From positions 1-58,999 of the forward strand of contig CANDBG010000010.1 of the NCBI GenBank assembly GCA_947382875.1: DNA of 58,999 nucleotides, written 5' to 3'. This stretch comes from an uncultured Oscillibacter sp. (GTDB taxonomy: Bacteria; Bacillota; Clostridia; Oscillospirales; Oscillospiraceae). Every line of letters starts with the position of its first letter. The first letter of the stretch is position 1. The position numbers were made by a program, and so were the translations under genes. Under the pieces are notes generated by a model. It had not been told where the DNA came from. It did no database searches and was given only the letters and a program-made list of their open reading frames with translations. This document shows, piece by piece, positions 40,411-50,121 of the stretch.

Positions 40411-41964
40411 ATGAAGAAGAAACTTTTGGCGCTCCTTCTTCTGTCCGGCCTCCTGTGCGCGGCACTCAGCGGATGCGGAGGCGGCAGCGCAGGCCCGGCG
40501 GCAGAAGATGGACAGACGGACGGCAGCACGGTCCCGGATGCGGAGCCGAAGGTGAATGAAATCACCGTCGGCATTGCCCAGGACCTGGACGACAGTCTTG
40601 ACCCCCATATTACCGTGGCGGCAGGAACCAAGGAAGTCATGTTCAACGTCTTTGAGGGCTTGGTGAAGCCAACCCCAGAGGGCGATCTGATTCCGGCTGT
40701 CGCTGAAAAGTACGAGCTTTCGGAGGACCAGACCGCTTATACCTTTACCTTGCGGGAAGGCGTGCGGTTCCATAACGGCGAGCCGGTGGAAATGCAGGAC
40801 GTGATTTATTCGCTCAATCGCTGCGCCGGAATGAAAGGGGAAGAACCTCTGATCCCGGCGCTTTCTGCTGTGAAAGGCATTGAGGCAAGCGGCAGCACCG
40901 TTACGATTACTCTCGACCAGCCAAATACCGAGTTTCTCTCTTATCTTACCCTCGCCATTCTCCCCGAGGATTACGACCAGCAGGACACCGCCCCGGTGGG
41001 CACGGGTCCGTTCAAGTTCGTTTCCCGGGCGGCGCAGGATAACATCGTTTTGGAGAAGTTTGCCGATTACTGGGGCGAACCGGCTTACCTCGACAAAATT
41101 ACGTTCAAAATTATCGAAAACGCCGACAGTATCCTGATGAGCCTCCAGAGCGGCGCGATTGATTTGTGTTCCCATCTTACCAGTACCCAGGTGGCGCAGC
41201 TGGGGGATGATTTCAATGTGGAAGAAGGTACGATGAATCTGGTCCAGGCCATGTACCTGAACAACGCCGAAAAACCCTTCGACGATGTGCGGGTCCGGCA
41301 GGCTTTGTGCTATGCCGTGGACAAGCAGGGCATTATTGACCTCGCTTTCGATGGCTACGGCAGTCCAATCGGGTCCAGCATGTACCCCGCGTTCGGCAAG
41401 TATTTTGACGATTCCCTTACCAACTATTACACACGGGATATCGAAAAGGCTAAGGCGCTTCTGGCGGATGCGGGCTATCCCGACGGATTCTCCATGACCA
41501 TTACCGTCCCCTCCAACTATCAGCCCCACATCGACACCGCTCAGGTGATTGTGGAGCAGCTGAAAGAAATCGGCGTGAACGCGGAAATTCAGCTTGTAGA
41601 GTGGGGCACCTGGGTCGAGGACGTGTACAACCTCCGGAAATTCCAATCCACGGTGATCGGTGTGGACGCGTCCAACATGACCGCCCGCGCTTTGCTGGAA
41701 CGCTTTACCTCCGATTACGACAAGAACTTCATCAACTACAACAACGCCGAATACGACGCGCTCTTCCAGCAGGCCATTACCACGGCCAGCGACGCGGAAC
41801 AGACGGATTTCTACAAACAGATGGAAGCCAATCTGACGGAAAACGCCGCCAACGTCTACATTCAGGATCTGGTTGACCTGGTGGCCGTCCGCAAGGGCCT
41901 GACCGGCGTGCGGTTCTATCCGATTTACGCCCTGGATTTGTCCACGGTCCGTTACGAAGCGTAA
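40411..41964 (+). CDS. ABC transporter substrate-binding lipoprotein, family 5
   Basis: A 517-aa extracytoplasmic solute-binding protein. Signal peptide with lipobox LSGC, modified cysteine at 22. Family 5 motifs follow: DSLDPHITVAAGTKEV, LREGVRFHNGEPVEMQDV, GTGPFKFVS, and VRQALCYAVDKQGII. Family 5 proteins bind peptides, nickel complexes or similar; the ligand here is unknown. A hairpin terminator behind the gene should make it more abundant than the permeases downstream. Confidence 0.93.
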   Translation: MKKKLLALLLLSGLLCAALSGCGGGSAGPAAEDGQTDGSTVPDAEPKVNEITVGIAQDLDDSLDPHITVAAGTKEVMFNVFEGLVKPTPEGDLIPAVAEKYELSEDQTAYTFTLREGVRFHNGEPVEMQDVIYSLNRCAGMKGEEPLIPALSAVKGIEASGSTVTITLDQPNTEFLSYLTLAILPEDYDQQDTAPVGTGPFKFVSRAAQDNIVLEKFADYWGEPAYLDKITFKIIENADSILMSLQSGAIDLCSHLTSTQVAQLGDDFNVEEGTMNLVQAMYLNNAEKPFDDVRVRQALCYAVDKQGIIDLAFDGYGSPIGSSMYPAFGKYFDDSLTNYYTRDIEKAKALLADAGYPDGFSMTITVPSNYQPHIDTAQVIVEQLKEIGVNAEIQLVEWGTWVEDVYNLRKFQSTVIGVDASNMTARALLERFTSDYDKNFINYNNAEYDALFQQAITTASDAEQTDFYKQMEANLTENAANVYIQDLVDLVAVRKGLTGVRFYPIYALDLSTVRYEA

Positions 41965-41995
41965 GCGCGTAAACCGAATTCAAGAGAGAAACGAA

Positions 41996-42037
41996 GGGCT
42001 GCCCATGGAGGATTTACCTTCCTGTGCAGCCCTTTTT
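41996..42037 (+). terminator. partial terminator between binding-protein and permease genes
   Basis: GGGCTGC/GCAGCCC with an inner GGAGG..CTTCC pairing and five T, 31 nt after the SBP gene. No promoter is seen beyond it, so readthrough must feed the downstream genes. Confidence 0.7.
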
Positions 42038-42069
42038 CTTTCCTCCTTTTGGAAAGGTGGGATTTATCT

Positions 42070-43020
42070 GTGAAGTACGCTTTGAAGCGCTTGGCTATGC
42101 TGCTTGCCACCATGCTTCTTGTGTCGCTCTTTACATTCATTGCCTTTGAGCTGATTTCCGGCGATACCGCAAGCGCCATGCTGGGCACCGAGGCTACGCC
42201 GGAACGTCTGGAAGCCCTGAGGGAAGAACTGGGGTTAAACCGTCCTCTTATGGTGCGTTACGCCGAATGGCTTTTCGGATTTTTTACCGGAAACCTGGGC
42301 GTTTCGACCAGTTACCGTCAGCCTGTTGGGGACCTCATTGCCCCGAAAGCGTTGGTAACGCTGTATTTGAGCCTGATGAGCTTTGCGCTGATTGTTGTGA
42401 TCTCGATTCCGCTGGGACTCTGGTCCGCCGGACGCGCCGGCGGGCCGCTGGATGGCCTGCGGACGGCGTTTAATCAGCTCTGCATGGCCGTGCCGCCCTT
42501 TTTTACCGGCATCCTCCTCTCCTGGGGCTTCGGGATTGTGCTGAAATGGTTTGTTCCCGGCGAGTTCCCGGACCTCTCCGCCAATTTTGCCGGCGCGCTC
42601 CATTATCTTCTCTTTCCCGCCGTGGCCCTGGCGATTCCGCGGATTGCCATGACGGTGCGGATGTTCCGCAGCACGATTCAGGCGGAAATGCAGAAGGATT
42701 ACGTCCGCACGGCCATCTCACGGGGCAATGACCGCGGCGAGGTCTTACGCCGTCATGTGCTGAAAAATGCGATTGCGCCAATTGCCGCCTTTCTTGCCCA
42801 AACCCTGGCGGAAATCGTAGCCGGAAGTATTGTGGTGGAACAGGTCTTTTCGATTCCGGGCCTGGGACGGATTCTGGTCGCCTCGATTGCAAACCGCGAT
42901 TATCCGACGGTGCAGGCAATTGTTGTGATTCTGGCGTTTTGGGTGGTGCTGGCCGGTATGCTGTCTGATCTCGTCAGTCAGTGCATCGATCCCCGTCTGC
43001 GGTTGGGAGGCGGCGCATGA
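42070..43020 (+). CDS. ABC transporter permease, DppB/OppB/NikB type
   Basis: A 316-aa inner-membrane permease with six hydrophobic segments and the cytoplasmic EAA-like loop DYVRTAISRGNDRGEVLRRH. C-terminal GSIVVEQVFSIPGLGRIL is typical. The start is a GTG at 42070, 9 nt after AGGTGG; an in-frame TTG at 42049 precedes the ribosome site. Overlaps the next permease by 4 nt. Confidence 0.93.
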   Translation: MKYALKRLAMLLATMLLVSLFTFIAFELISGDTASAMLGTEATPERLEALREELGLNRPLMVRYAEWLFGFFTGNLGVSTSYRQPVGDLIAPKALVTLYLSLMSFALIVVISIPLGLWSAGRAGGPLDGLRTAFNQLCMAVPPFFTGILLSWGFGIVLKWFVPGEFPDLSANFAGALHYLLFPAVALAIPRIAMTVRMFRSTIQAEMQKDYVRTAISRGNDRGEVLRRHVLKNAIAPIAAFLAQTLAEIVAGSIVVEQVFSIPGLGRILVASIANRDYPTVQAIVVILAFWVVLAGMLSDLVSQCIDPRLRLGGGA

Positions 43021-43829
43021 AACAAAAATGGAATGGCTTTCTGAAAGCCGGTTTGCTCCTGACGGCCTTTCTTGCCGCCTGGATTGTCCTTGGCTTTTTC
43101 TGGACGCCCTTTGATCCTTCGGCCATGGCCACCGGACCAAAGCTGGACGGACCTTCCCTGCAACATTGGATGGGGACGGACCAGTTCGGCCGGGACATTT
43201 TCAGCCGTGTGCTGCAAGGGGCTGGAACGACCTCCTTTATCGCTCTTTGTACCGTTATCACCGGCGCGGTGGGAGGCGTTGCCGTGGGAGCCCTGACGGG
43301 CTATTTCGGCGGTCTTGCCGACGAAATCCTCATGCGCCTGAATGACGCGCTTACGGCATTTCCCAGTATTTTACTGGCCCTTGTGGTCATTTCCATTCTG
43401 GGACCGGGAAACAAATATAATGTGATTATTGCGTTGGGGCTGGTATTCATTCCAAGCTTTGCACGGATCTCCCGTACAGCCTTCGCCGCCCTGCGGGACG
43501 TGAACTATGTGAAAAGCGCCCGGCTTATGGGCGCCGGAAACGCACGGATTCTCCTGGTCCATATGCTGCCGAATACTATGTCCGTCCTTCTGCCGGCCAT
43601 CACGATTGGTTTTAACAACGCCGTCCTTGCGGAAGCCTCCATGAGTTTTCTGGGAATCGGCGTGAAGCCGCCGGACGCCTCTTTGGGCTATATGCTCTCC
43701 GAGGCTCAGGGAATGCTGCTGGGCGCGCCCTGGTACGCCGTCAGCGTGGGAATTACCATTGTGCTGCTGGTGTTCAGCGTGGGATTGATCGGCGAGGGCT
43801 TGCAGCGCCGGGATAAGGGGGTGAGCTGA
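43017..43829 (+). CDS. ABC transporter permease, DppC/OppC/NikC type
   Basis: A 270-aa permease: N-terminal membrane segment, then WMGTDQFGRDIFSRVLQGA (conserved in DppC/OppC), loop NYVKSARLMGAGNARILLVH and SFLGIGVKPPDASLGYML. ATGA overlap with the preceding permease and one shared base with the ATPase gene show tight coupling. Confidence 0.94.
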   Translation: MKQKWNGFLKAGLLLTAFLAAWIVLGFFWTPFDPSAMATGPKLDGPSLQHWMGTDQFGRDIFSRVLQGAGTTSFIALCTVITGAVGGVAVGALTGYFGGLADEILMRLNDALTAFPSILLALVVISILGPGNKYNVIIALGLVFIPSFARISRTAFAALRDVNYVKSARLMGAGNARILLVHMLPNTMSVLLPAITIGFNNAVLAEASMSFLGIGVKPPDASLGYMLSEAQGMLLGAPWYAVSVGITIVLLVFSVGLIGEGLQRRDKGVS

Positions 43830-44626
43830 TGCTGGATATTCAGAACCTCCATGTTCGCTTTCACAGCCGTGACCGGGAGGCCGTGGCCGGCGTGAGCCTC
43901 ACGATTCACGACGGGGAAATTTTGGGACTGGTGGGCGAATCCGGTTCCGGAAAGTCCGTGACGGCGATGAGCGTGGCGGGACTGCTGCCCCGAAAACAGT
44001 GCGATTACTCCGGAAGAATTTTGCTGGACGGTGTGGAAATGCTTCATGCCGAGCGTAGCGCCCTGCGGAAGATTCAGGGGAAAGATATTGGCGTCGTGTT
44101 TCAGGAGCCGATGAGCTGCATGGACCCTCTTATGAAAATCGGCGCACAGGTCGAGGAAGTTCTGCGCATTCATACCCGCCTTTCCAGGGCCGAACGCCGG
44201 GAACGAGCCTTGCAGGCTTTGGCGGCGGTGGAACTGCCTCATCCTGAGGCGCTTTATGACCAGTATCCCCATCAGCTCTCCGGCGGAATGCTTCAGCGGG
44301 TGATGATCGCCGCGGCGGCGGTGGCCCGGCCAAAGCTCTTGCTGCTGGACGAACCAACCACCGCTTTGGATGTGACCATTCAGGCGCAGATTTTGGAGCT
44401 TTTGAAAAAGCTCAACCAGGAATCCGGCGTCTCAATGCTGTTTATTTCTCACAACCTGAACGTCGTGCGCAAGCTCTGCGGACGGGTGGCGGTGATGCAG
44501 CGGGGGATTCTGGTGGAGGAAGGTCCTGCGGAAGAAGTCTTTCACCATCCGCAGCACCCTTACACGCAGCGGCTGATTGCCGCCATCCCCACCCGAACCC
44601 GGAAACGAAAGGGGGAACTGTCATGA
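43829..44626 (+). CDS. ABC transporter ATP-binding protein, DppD/NikD type
   Basis: A 265-aa ATPase: Walker [14 protein letters not shown], signature [14 protein letters not shown], Walker [16 protein letters not shown]-loop SHNLN. The C-terminal extension that binds a cluster in long DppD proteins is nearly absent, so the size is nearer NikD. Forms a heterodimer with the next gene product. Confidence 0.94.
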   Translation: MLDIQNLHVRFHSRDREAVAGVSLTIHDGEILGLVGESGSGKSVTAMSVAGLLPRKQCDYSGRILLDGVEMLHAERSALRKIQGKDIGVVFQEPMSCMDPLMKIGAQVEEVLRIHTRLSRAERRERALQALAAVELPHPEALYDQYPHQLSGGMLQRVMIAAAAVARPKLLLLDEPTTALDVTIQAQILELLKKLNQESGVSMLFISHNLNVVRKLCGRVAVMQRGILVEEGPAEEVFHHPQHPYTQRLIAAIPTRTRKRKGELS

Positions 44627-45357
44627 GCGACGAACTGGCTCTCTCCCTCCGGCACGTTTCCAGCGGCTACCGTGACGGCGGAATTTTTCGCCGCGGTCCG
44701 CTGCATGAGGTTTTGCACGATGTAACCTTTGACGTGCGTCATGGCGAAATCCTGGGTCTGGTGGGGGAATCCGGAACCGGAAAGTCTACGCTGGCCCGGA
44801 CTATTCTGGGGATGGTACAGCCCGGCCAGGGCGAGGTCATCCACTACACCAAACGCCCCCAGATGATTTTTCAGGACCCGTACAGTTCCCTGAACCCCGC
44901 TTATACCGTGGGCTGGACTTTGGAGGAACCCCTCCGGATTTACGGCAAATATGGCCGCGAGGAACGGCGGCAGCGGGTACGGGATATGCTGAAACGGGTG
45001 GAGCTTCCGGACGAATGTCTGTCGGCCAAGCCCGCCGAGCTTTCCGGCGGACAGCGGCAGCGGGTGAGCATTGCCGCCGCTTTGATCCGGCGTCCGAAAT
45101 TTCTCATTGCCGATGAACCGGTGTCCGCTTTGGACGTGACCATTCAGACGCAGATTCTGGATTTGCTGCAAACCCTCCGCCGGGAGCTGGATTTGAGTTA
45201 TCTGTTTATCTCTCACGATTTGAACGTCGTTTATCAGCTTTGCGACCGGGTTCTTGTGATGAAGTCCGGACGAATCGTGGAACAGGGAACGGTGGACGAA
45301 ATCTTCGACCACCCGAAAGAGGACTATACTAAGCAGCTCCTTGCGGCGGCGGAATGA
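44623..45357 (+). CDS. ABC transporter ATP-binding protein, DppF/NikE type
   Basis: A 244-aa ATPase: Walker [13 protein letters not shown], signature [15 protein letters not shown], Walker [16 protein letters not shown]-loop SHDLN. It is short for DppF (about 320 aa) and close to NikE. Starts inside the last codons of the partner gene (4-nt overlap). The five-gene set has the same order and subunit sizes as nickel/peptide importers. Confidence 0.94.
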   Translation: MSDELALSLRHVSSGYRDGGIFRRGPLHEVLHDVTFDVRHGEILGLVGESGTGKSTLARTILGMVQPGQGEVIHYTKRPQMIFQDPYSSLNPAYTVGWTLEEPLRIYGKYGREERRQRVRDMLKRVELPDECLSAKPAELSGGQRQRVSIAAALIRRPKFLIADEPVSALDVTIQTQILDLLQTLRRELDLSYLFISHDLNVVYQLCDRVLVMKSGRIVEQGTVDEIFDHPKEDYTKQLLAAAE

Positions 45358-45366
45358 GACGCGGCT

Positions 45367-45828
45367 ATGTGGGTTTTGAAAACAATTCGGGAGAATTTGG
45401 AGCGCATATTACCTGGATGCCCAGACCGTTTGCGATATATAGACACGTTGCCGCACGAAAAAGCAATATGCATTGCGGCGTATTTGTGGAAAGGCTGTTT
45501 TCAGTCCACAAACGACGTTTGGATTACCATTTGCAGCGGCTTGCTGCATGAGATTCCCACCGAATGGCTCAGACTGCACATTATGGAGATTCTGGATTCT
45601 GCCACTGTGGATTGGAACGATGACTTTGAATTCTATAATCTTTGCGCCGCCTTTTACCATGTACCAGAGATTCTTGAGCAAATTCTGGCGTACGCCGAAC
45701 GCAAAAATCCGGAAAATCATGCGGCGGAATGGATTTCTGATGTAAGAGAAATGGCGGGGACCCAGACGCGTTATCGGAAAATGTTGCAGAATTATGAACG
45801 AATCCTAGAGCTGGAAGCAAATGTCTGA
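45367..45828 (+). CDS. hypothetical protein
   Basis: A 153-aa soluble, mostly helical protein without a family I recognise. It is rich in tryptophan and cysteine (KAICIAAYLWKGCFQ, WITICSGLLHEIPTEWL). The ribosome site is weak (GGAATGAG), and the start is 9 nt after the ABC operon, so translation may depend on the upstream gene. Base use looks more AT-rich than its neighbours. The composition recalls small immunity proteins, but no motif supports that. Confidence 0.55.
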   Translation: MWVLKTIRENLERILPGCPDRLRYIDTLPHEKAICIAAYLWKGCFQSTNDVWITICSGLLHEIPTEWLRLHIMEILDSATVDWNDDFEFYNLCAAFYHVPEILEQILAYAERKNPENHAAEWISDVREMAGTQTRYRKMLQNYERILELEANV

Positions 45829-45844
45829 CATGGGGAGTCAAATG

Positions 45845-46933
45845 ATGAAATCGATTTTTCTGCGTTTCAAAAAACTGCATATCTGGTTTTTTGCCGACTT
45901 CCTTCTGCTTGTGGCGTTCTGGCTGTTCCGGACGCGCCGGCCCTGGATGAACGTTCTGGCGGATCATGTGACCGGTCCTTTTCGACGGGCCGTCGGGCAG
46001 CTATGCTACTTGACCGATATTTCGATTATGGAAGTCCTGGGCGTGCTGTTGGTCCTGTTCGCCGTTGGCTACCTGATTTGGAGCATTGCCGCCGTCGTAC
46101 GGGCCAGAGGCCGGCGCGGTCCCAGGGCCTATGCCGCCGCGTTGGGCGCGGTCTGCATTGCGCTGACCATCTGCGCAGGCTTCTGCCTGCTGTGGGGCGT
46201 GAACTACTGGACGGACAGTTTTCAGGACAAATCCGGCATCTATGCCCGGCCCGTGGCGCTGGAGGACCTCCACGCCGTTACGGAACGGTTTGCAGCGGAA
46301 CTCTCTCAGGCCGCGGACGCGGTGCAGCGGGACGAAAACGGCTTGTTCGCCGTCCCGCGGGAGGAAATTCTTGCGTACAGCTCCCAGGTTTACGGCCCCC
46401 TTGAAAAACAGTTTCCCTTTCTGGAATTCGATGACCCCGGCGTAAAGGCCATGCGCTTTTCCAGGCTTATGAGCATGATGGATTTTACCGGCTTTTACTG
46501 CCCTTATACCGGAGAATCCAATGTGAATGTCGACAGTCCTGCCTGTCTCCTTCCCTCCACCGTCGCGCATGAGCTGGCGCATCAACGGGGGTTTGCGTCG
46601 GAACAGGAGTGTAATTTTCTGGCGGTTTTGGCCGCGACGGCCTCCGAACACCCGGCTTATGTCTACGCAGGGCTTTTGATGGGCTATATCCATCTCGGGA
46701 ACGCCCTCTATTCCAAGGACCCGGACGCTTATTGGGCCATCCGCGACGCGCTTCCGGAAAGCGTGCGGGCGGATTTGAGTTACAACAACGCCTATTGGGC
46801 GCAGTTCCGGGACACCGTGGTTCAGCGGGCGTCCAACAAAATTTATGACGGCATCCTCAAAAGCTACGGCGACGAACGCGGAATTCAATCGTATGGCACC
46901 GTCGTGGACCTGCTGGTTGCTTATTACCGCTGA
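45845..46933 (+). CDS. DUF3810 family membrane-bound putative zinc protease
   Basis: A 362-aa protein. Three hydrophobic segments occupy the first 130 residues; the outer part has the zinc motif HELAHQRGFASEQE (HExxH plus a distal glutamate), preceded by MSMMDFTGFYCPYTGESNV, which is characteristic of DUF3810. Function unknown. I place the start at 45845, 7 nt after GGGGAG; an ATG at 45821 would overlap the previous gene by 8 nt. Confidence 0.85.
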   Translation: MKSIFLRFKKLHIWFFADFLLLVAFWLFRTRRPWMNVLADHVTGPFRRAVGQLCYLTDISIMEVLGVLLVLFAVGYLIWSIAAVVRARGRRGPRAYAAALGAVCIALTICAGFCLLWGVNYWTDSFQDKSGIYARPVALEDLHAVTERFAAELSQAADAVQRDENGLFAVPREEILAYSSQVYGPLEKQFPFLEFDDPGVKAMRFSRLMSMMDFTGFYCPYTGESNVNVDSPACLLPSTVAHELAHQRGFASEQECNFLAVLAATASEHPAYVYAGLLMGYIHLGNALYSKDPDAYWAIRDALPESVRADLSYNNAYWAQFRDTVVQRASNKIYDGILKSYGDERGIQSYGTVVDLLVAYYR

Positions 46934-46944
46934 CAATCGAAAAA

Positions 46945-46979
46945 ATACCGCTCCTTTTGTAAGGGAGCGGTATTTTTTT
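46945..46979. terminator. bidirectional terminator
   Basis: ATACCGCTCC/GGAGCGGTAT stem, 9-nt loop, flanked by A-run and T-run; shared by the DUF3810 gene and the converging ZIP gene. Confidence 0.9.
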
Positions 46980-47691
46980 ATCCGCCAATTGCCATGCCCA
47001 CCAGTACGCCTGCTACTGCCGCCAGGGCTGGGAGCTTGCTGCGCCAGAGACCCGAAGCCTCCGGAAGAAGCTCCCCGAAAACTACGTACAGCATCGCACC
47101 GGCAGCAAAGCTCAGCGTTGCCGTCAGGGCCATGGGTCCCAGCGTTCCCAGACCGTAGCCAAGCATTGCCCCCAGTACCGTCGGCACGCCGGTCAGTGCG
47201 GCAAGGCCGGCCGCTTTCCAGCGGCGCGTGCCCCCCGCCACCAGCGGCGCAGCTACCGCCATGCCCTCCGGGACGTTATGCAGGCCAATGACCGCCGCCA
47301 TGGTCCAGCCTTGTCGAACCATCCCCTCCCCCGCAAAAGACGCGCCGATTACCATGCCCTCTGGAACGTTGTGCAGCGCGATGGCTGCCGCCATCACAAG
47401 CCCTGCCAGAATCAGTCCGCCCTTTATGCGGCTGTGCGCCAGCAGCGCGTTCAGAATTCCCGTCACCGCACAGCCGGACAGTACCCCAACTGCAACCGGA
47501 AGCATCGTTCCCGGCGCGGCGGCCTCCGTCAGAAGACCAAAGCATACCACCGATACCATCACCCCCGCTGCAAAGCTTAAAAACAAACTTGCTTCTCTCG
47601 CCGAATCCCGCCGGAAACCACAGGCCGCCGCGCCGCCCAAGCCCGTCCCGAGAATTCCTGCCGCCGCCGTTACCAGAATTGTCTCCACCAT
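46978..47691 (-). CDS. ZIP-family metal transporter
   Basis: A 237-aa transporter with eight hydrophobic segments. The metal site motifs HNVPEG occur twice (residues 107-112 and 138-143) in TM4 and TM5. Likely moves zinc or iron/manganese into the cell; the metal is not determinable. GGGAGG precedes the ATG. Single gene. Confidence 0.93.
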   Translation of the reverse strand: MVETILVTAAAGILGTGLGGAAACGFRRDSAREASLFLSFAAGVMVSVVCFGLLTEAAAPGTMLPVAVGVLSGCAVTGILNALLAHSRIKGGLILAGLVMAAAIALHNVPEGMVIGASFAGEGMVRQGWTMAAVIGLHNVPEGMAVAAPLVAGGTRRWKAAGLAALTGVPTVLGAMLGYGLGTLGPMALTATLSFAAGAMLYVVFGELLPEASGLWRSKLPALAAVAGVLVGMAIGG

Positions 47692-47804
47692 GTTCCAGCG
47701 CCTCCCTTACCGCTATACCTCCGTTTACAGTCACTCTATTCCACCCCTGTCCAAATCATGCCTTTCTCCTGCCGGAATCTTTATTACAAATTGTTGATAG
47801 CCTC

Positions 47805-47833
47805 TTGTATATTTGGAAAAAGAATGGTATATT
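47805..47833 (+). promoter_or_regulatory. promoter of gdhA
   Basis: TTGTAT, 17-nt spacer, TATATT (5/6), about 60 nt ahead of the gdhA start. Confidence 0.6.
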
Positions 47834-47895
47834 GGTCGCGGGAACACTTTATGGCTTCCATGAAGTATTTATTGAAGAAGTAAGGAGGATGTTTG

Positions 47896-49245
47896 ATGAA
47901 CGCATATATTGCAAGTGTCATCGAAAACGTCAAGGCAAGGCACGCGAATGAGCCGGAGTTCGTCCAGACCGTGGAGGAAGTCCTCTCCTCTCTGGAGCCG
48001 GTAGTGGCAAAGCACCCCGAATACGAAAAAGTTGACTTGCTCAGCCGCATGGTGGAGCCGGAGCGGATGTTTACCTTCCGTGTCTGCTGGATGGCGGACG
48101 ATGGCACTTGGCATACCAATATTGGCTACCGCTGCCAGTTCAACGGCGCTATTGGTCCCTATAAAGGCGGCCTGCGGTTCCAGAAGAACGTATATCCCGG
48201 CATTATCAAGTTCCTGGGCTTTGAGCAGGTGTTCAAAAACAGCCTGACCGGTCTGCCAATCGGCGGCGGCAAGGGCGGTTCCGATTTCGACCCGGCGGGC
48301 AAGTCCGACGCCGAAATCATGCGCTTCTGTCAGAGCTTTATGCAGGCGCTCTACCGCTACATTGGGCCGGACGTGGACGTTCCTGCGGGAGACATGGGCG
48401 TCGGCGCACGGGAAATCGGTTATCTCTACGGCGAATACCGCCGCCTGAAAGGCGCATTTGAAAACGGCGTCCTGACCGGCAAGGGCTTCAGCTACGGCGG
48501 TTCCCTGATCCGTCCGGAAGCCACTGGCTTTGGCGCGGTGTATTATCTGGAAAATGTCCTCAAGCATGAGGGCGAGTCTATCCAGGGCAAAACCATTGCC
48601 TGCGCCGGATTCGGCAACGTCACCTGGGGCATCTGCAAAAAAGCGGCTGAACTTGGCGCGAAGGTTGTAACCCTCTCCGGCCCCGACGGCTACATCTATG
48701 ATCCCGACGGCGTAGTCACCCCGGAGAAAATTGCTTATCTGGTGGAAATGCGCGGCTCTGGCCGGAACCGTGTGCAGGATTATGCGGAAAAGTTCAGCGT
48801 GGAGTTCCATGCGGGTGAAAAGCCCTGGGGCGTGAAGGCTGACGTCATTATGCCCTCCGCCATGCAGAACGATGTCCACATGGAACAGGCAAAGCAGATT
48901 GCCGCTAATGGCGTAAAGTATTATATCGAAGTCGCCAATATGCCTACCACCAATGACGCCCTCCGTTTCCTGATGGAGCAGCCCGGTATGATCGTGGCCC
49001 CAAGCAAGGCCGTGAACGCCGGCGGCGTGGCGACGTCCGCCCTGGAAATGGCGCAGAACAGCGAGCGTCTTGTCTGGACGGAGGAAGAGGTTGACAAACA
49101 GCTTCACCAGATTATGGATACCATTTATAACATGAGCGTTTCTGCCGCCGAACAGTATGGCCTTGGCTATAACCTGGTAGCAGGCGCGAATATTGCGGGC
49201 TTCCAGCGCGTTGCTGACGCTATGATGGCGCAAGGTGTGTTCTGA
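47896..49245 (+). CDS. gdhA: NADP-specific glutamate dehydrogenase
   Basis: A 449-aa hexameric GDH, making glutamate from 2-oxoglutarate and ammonia. Seen: GPYKGGLRF with the catalytic-region lysine, LTGLPIGGGKGGSDFDP, PAGDMGVGAREIGYL, and the NADP loop ACAGFGNVTWGI. EVANMPTTNDA is the usual NMPT/S motif. The ATG at 47896 is 7 nt from AAGGAGG; a TTG just before it is not needed. Confidence 0.96.
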   Translation: MNAYIASVIENVKARHANEPEFVQTVEEVLSSLEPVVAKHPEYEKVDLLSRMVEPERMFTFRVCWMADDGTWHTNIGYRCQFNGAIGPYKGGLRFQKNVYPGIIKFLGFEQVFKNSLTGLPIGGGKGGSDFDPAGKSDAEIMRFCQSFMQALYRYIGPDVDVPAGDMGVGAREIGYLYGEYRRLKGAFENGVLTGKGFSYGGSLIRPEATGFGAVYYLENVLKHEGESIQGKTIACAGFGNVTWGICKKAAELGAKVVTLSGPDGYIYDPDGVVTPEKIAYLVEMRGSGRNRVQDYAEKFSVEFHAGEKPWGVKADVIMPSAMQNDVHMEQAKQIAANGVKYYIEVANMPTTNDALRFLMEQPGMIVAPSKAVNAGGVATSALEMAQNSERLVWTEEEVDKQLHQIMDTIYNMSVSAAEQYGLGYNLVAGANIAGFQRVADAMMAQGVF

Positions 49246-49266
49246 TTCGTTTTTTGAACGGAAAAC

Positions 49267-49298
49267 AGGGCGGGGATTATTCCCCGCCCTTCCTTTTT
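49267..49298. terminator. terminator after gdhA
   Basis: AGGGCGGGGA/TCCCCGCCCT stem with TTAT loop and TTTTT; it also lies 3' to the converging transferase gene. Confidence 0.88.
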
Positions 49299-49899
49299 AC
49301 AGCGCCTTCTGCATATCGTCCAGTGAATAACGGTGCAGCGTCCCCGGTGCTTCCGGGCTGCAGGTGGAAACGCCTGCCGCGTAGCCGGGGAACGTTTCCA
49401 ATGGATAGTAGAATTCCCCCTCCTGCAGGGGTTCTTCTTTCATACTCCCGATTCCTTTTCCGCTGCGCTTGCTCCGGGCCTCCCAACGGACCCAGCTCCG
49501 GAAAAAATCTTCCTCCGTCTCCGCCTGAACAAGACGCTGCATCACCCGCCGTCCTACGGGACGGATTCGTTCAATGTCCACGCCCAGCGGCTCCTCCGAT
49601 ACTCCCACCAGTACGGCCCCTTTCGTGTGGCTGAGGTTGAAGTGTATGCCCGGATGCTCCAAAAAATAGGGCTTGCCGGACGGCGACCGTGCAATTTCCG
49701 GCAGTTCCCGCCAGCCCTTCCGCTTCCACAGCGCCATGCACAGCAGAAAATAGGCGCATAACGGCTCACGCTGCCGGCCGCGGTCCTGCATTTTCTGAAG
49801 ACGCTCCCGGCGCTCCGGCGGAAGCAGCGCGCACATGGACTCCTGTTCCGGTTCCGTCAACGGACGTTCCAGACGCGCCGTCCAAAATTCCATGGGCAT
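49297..49899 (-). CDS. 4'-phosphopantetheinyl transferase, Sfp type
   Basis: A 200-aa transferase that attaches phosphopantetheine to carrier proteins. Seen: FNLSHTKGAVLVGV, GVDIERIRP with the metal-binding Asp/Glu, and the FFRSWVRWEARSKRSGKG region (family W-x-K/R-EA-x-K). The ATG at 49899 follows AAAGGAGGGG; the open frame to 49980 is not conserved. No carrier-protein synthase is near, so the partner may be fatty-acid ACP or a distant NRPS. Confidence 0.88.
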   Translation of the reverse strand: MPMEFWTARLERPLTEPEQESMCALLPPERRERLQKMQDRGRQREPLCAYFLLCMALWKRKGWRELPEIARSPSGKPYFLEHPGIHFNLSHTKGAVLVGVSEEPLGVDIERIRPVGRRVMQRLVQAETEEDFFRSWVRWEARSKRSGKGIGSMKEEPLQEGEFYYPLETFPGYAAGVSTCSPEAPGTLHRYSLDDMQKAL

Positions 49900-50121
49900 T
49901 TGACACCCCTCCTTTCGGTCAATCCCTTTTATTTTACCCACTCTTTTCCAGTCTGTAAAGCCGCGCTGGAAAATTTTCAAAAAATACCGCCCGAAAAAGA
50001 GGAAATTTCAAATCCACGGCGTATATGTAATTATCACTTCGATTGCTTCTGCCGGGATTCTCTTTTTTTTGGTATGACAAACGGGGATTTTGGCTAAACT
50101 GACCGAATGGAGGGGGTATGG

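Noticed and set aside
39745-41646. A 633-codon open frame on the minus strand
   Set aside because: It lies antisense to the AI-2E transporter and the binding-protein gene, both with clear family motifs. Long antisense frames are expected in GC-rich DNA; the translation has no domain.
40411-45357. Naming the importer nikABCDE because of subunit sizes
   Set aside because: Sizes fit nickel importers, but family 5 proteins of similar length bind peptides, glutathione or other ligands, and no nickel enzyme is nearby. The ligand was left open.
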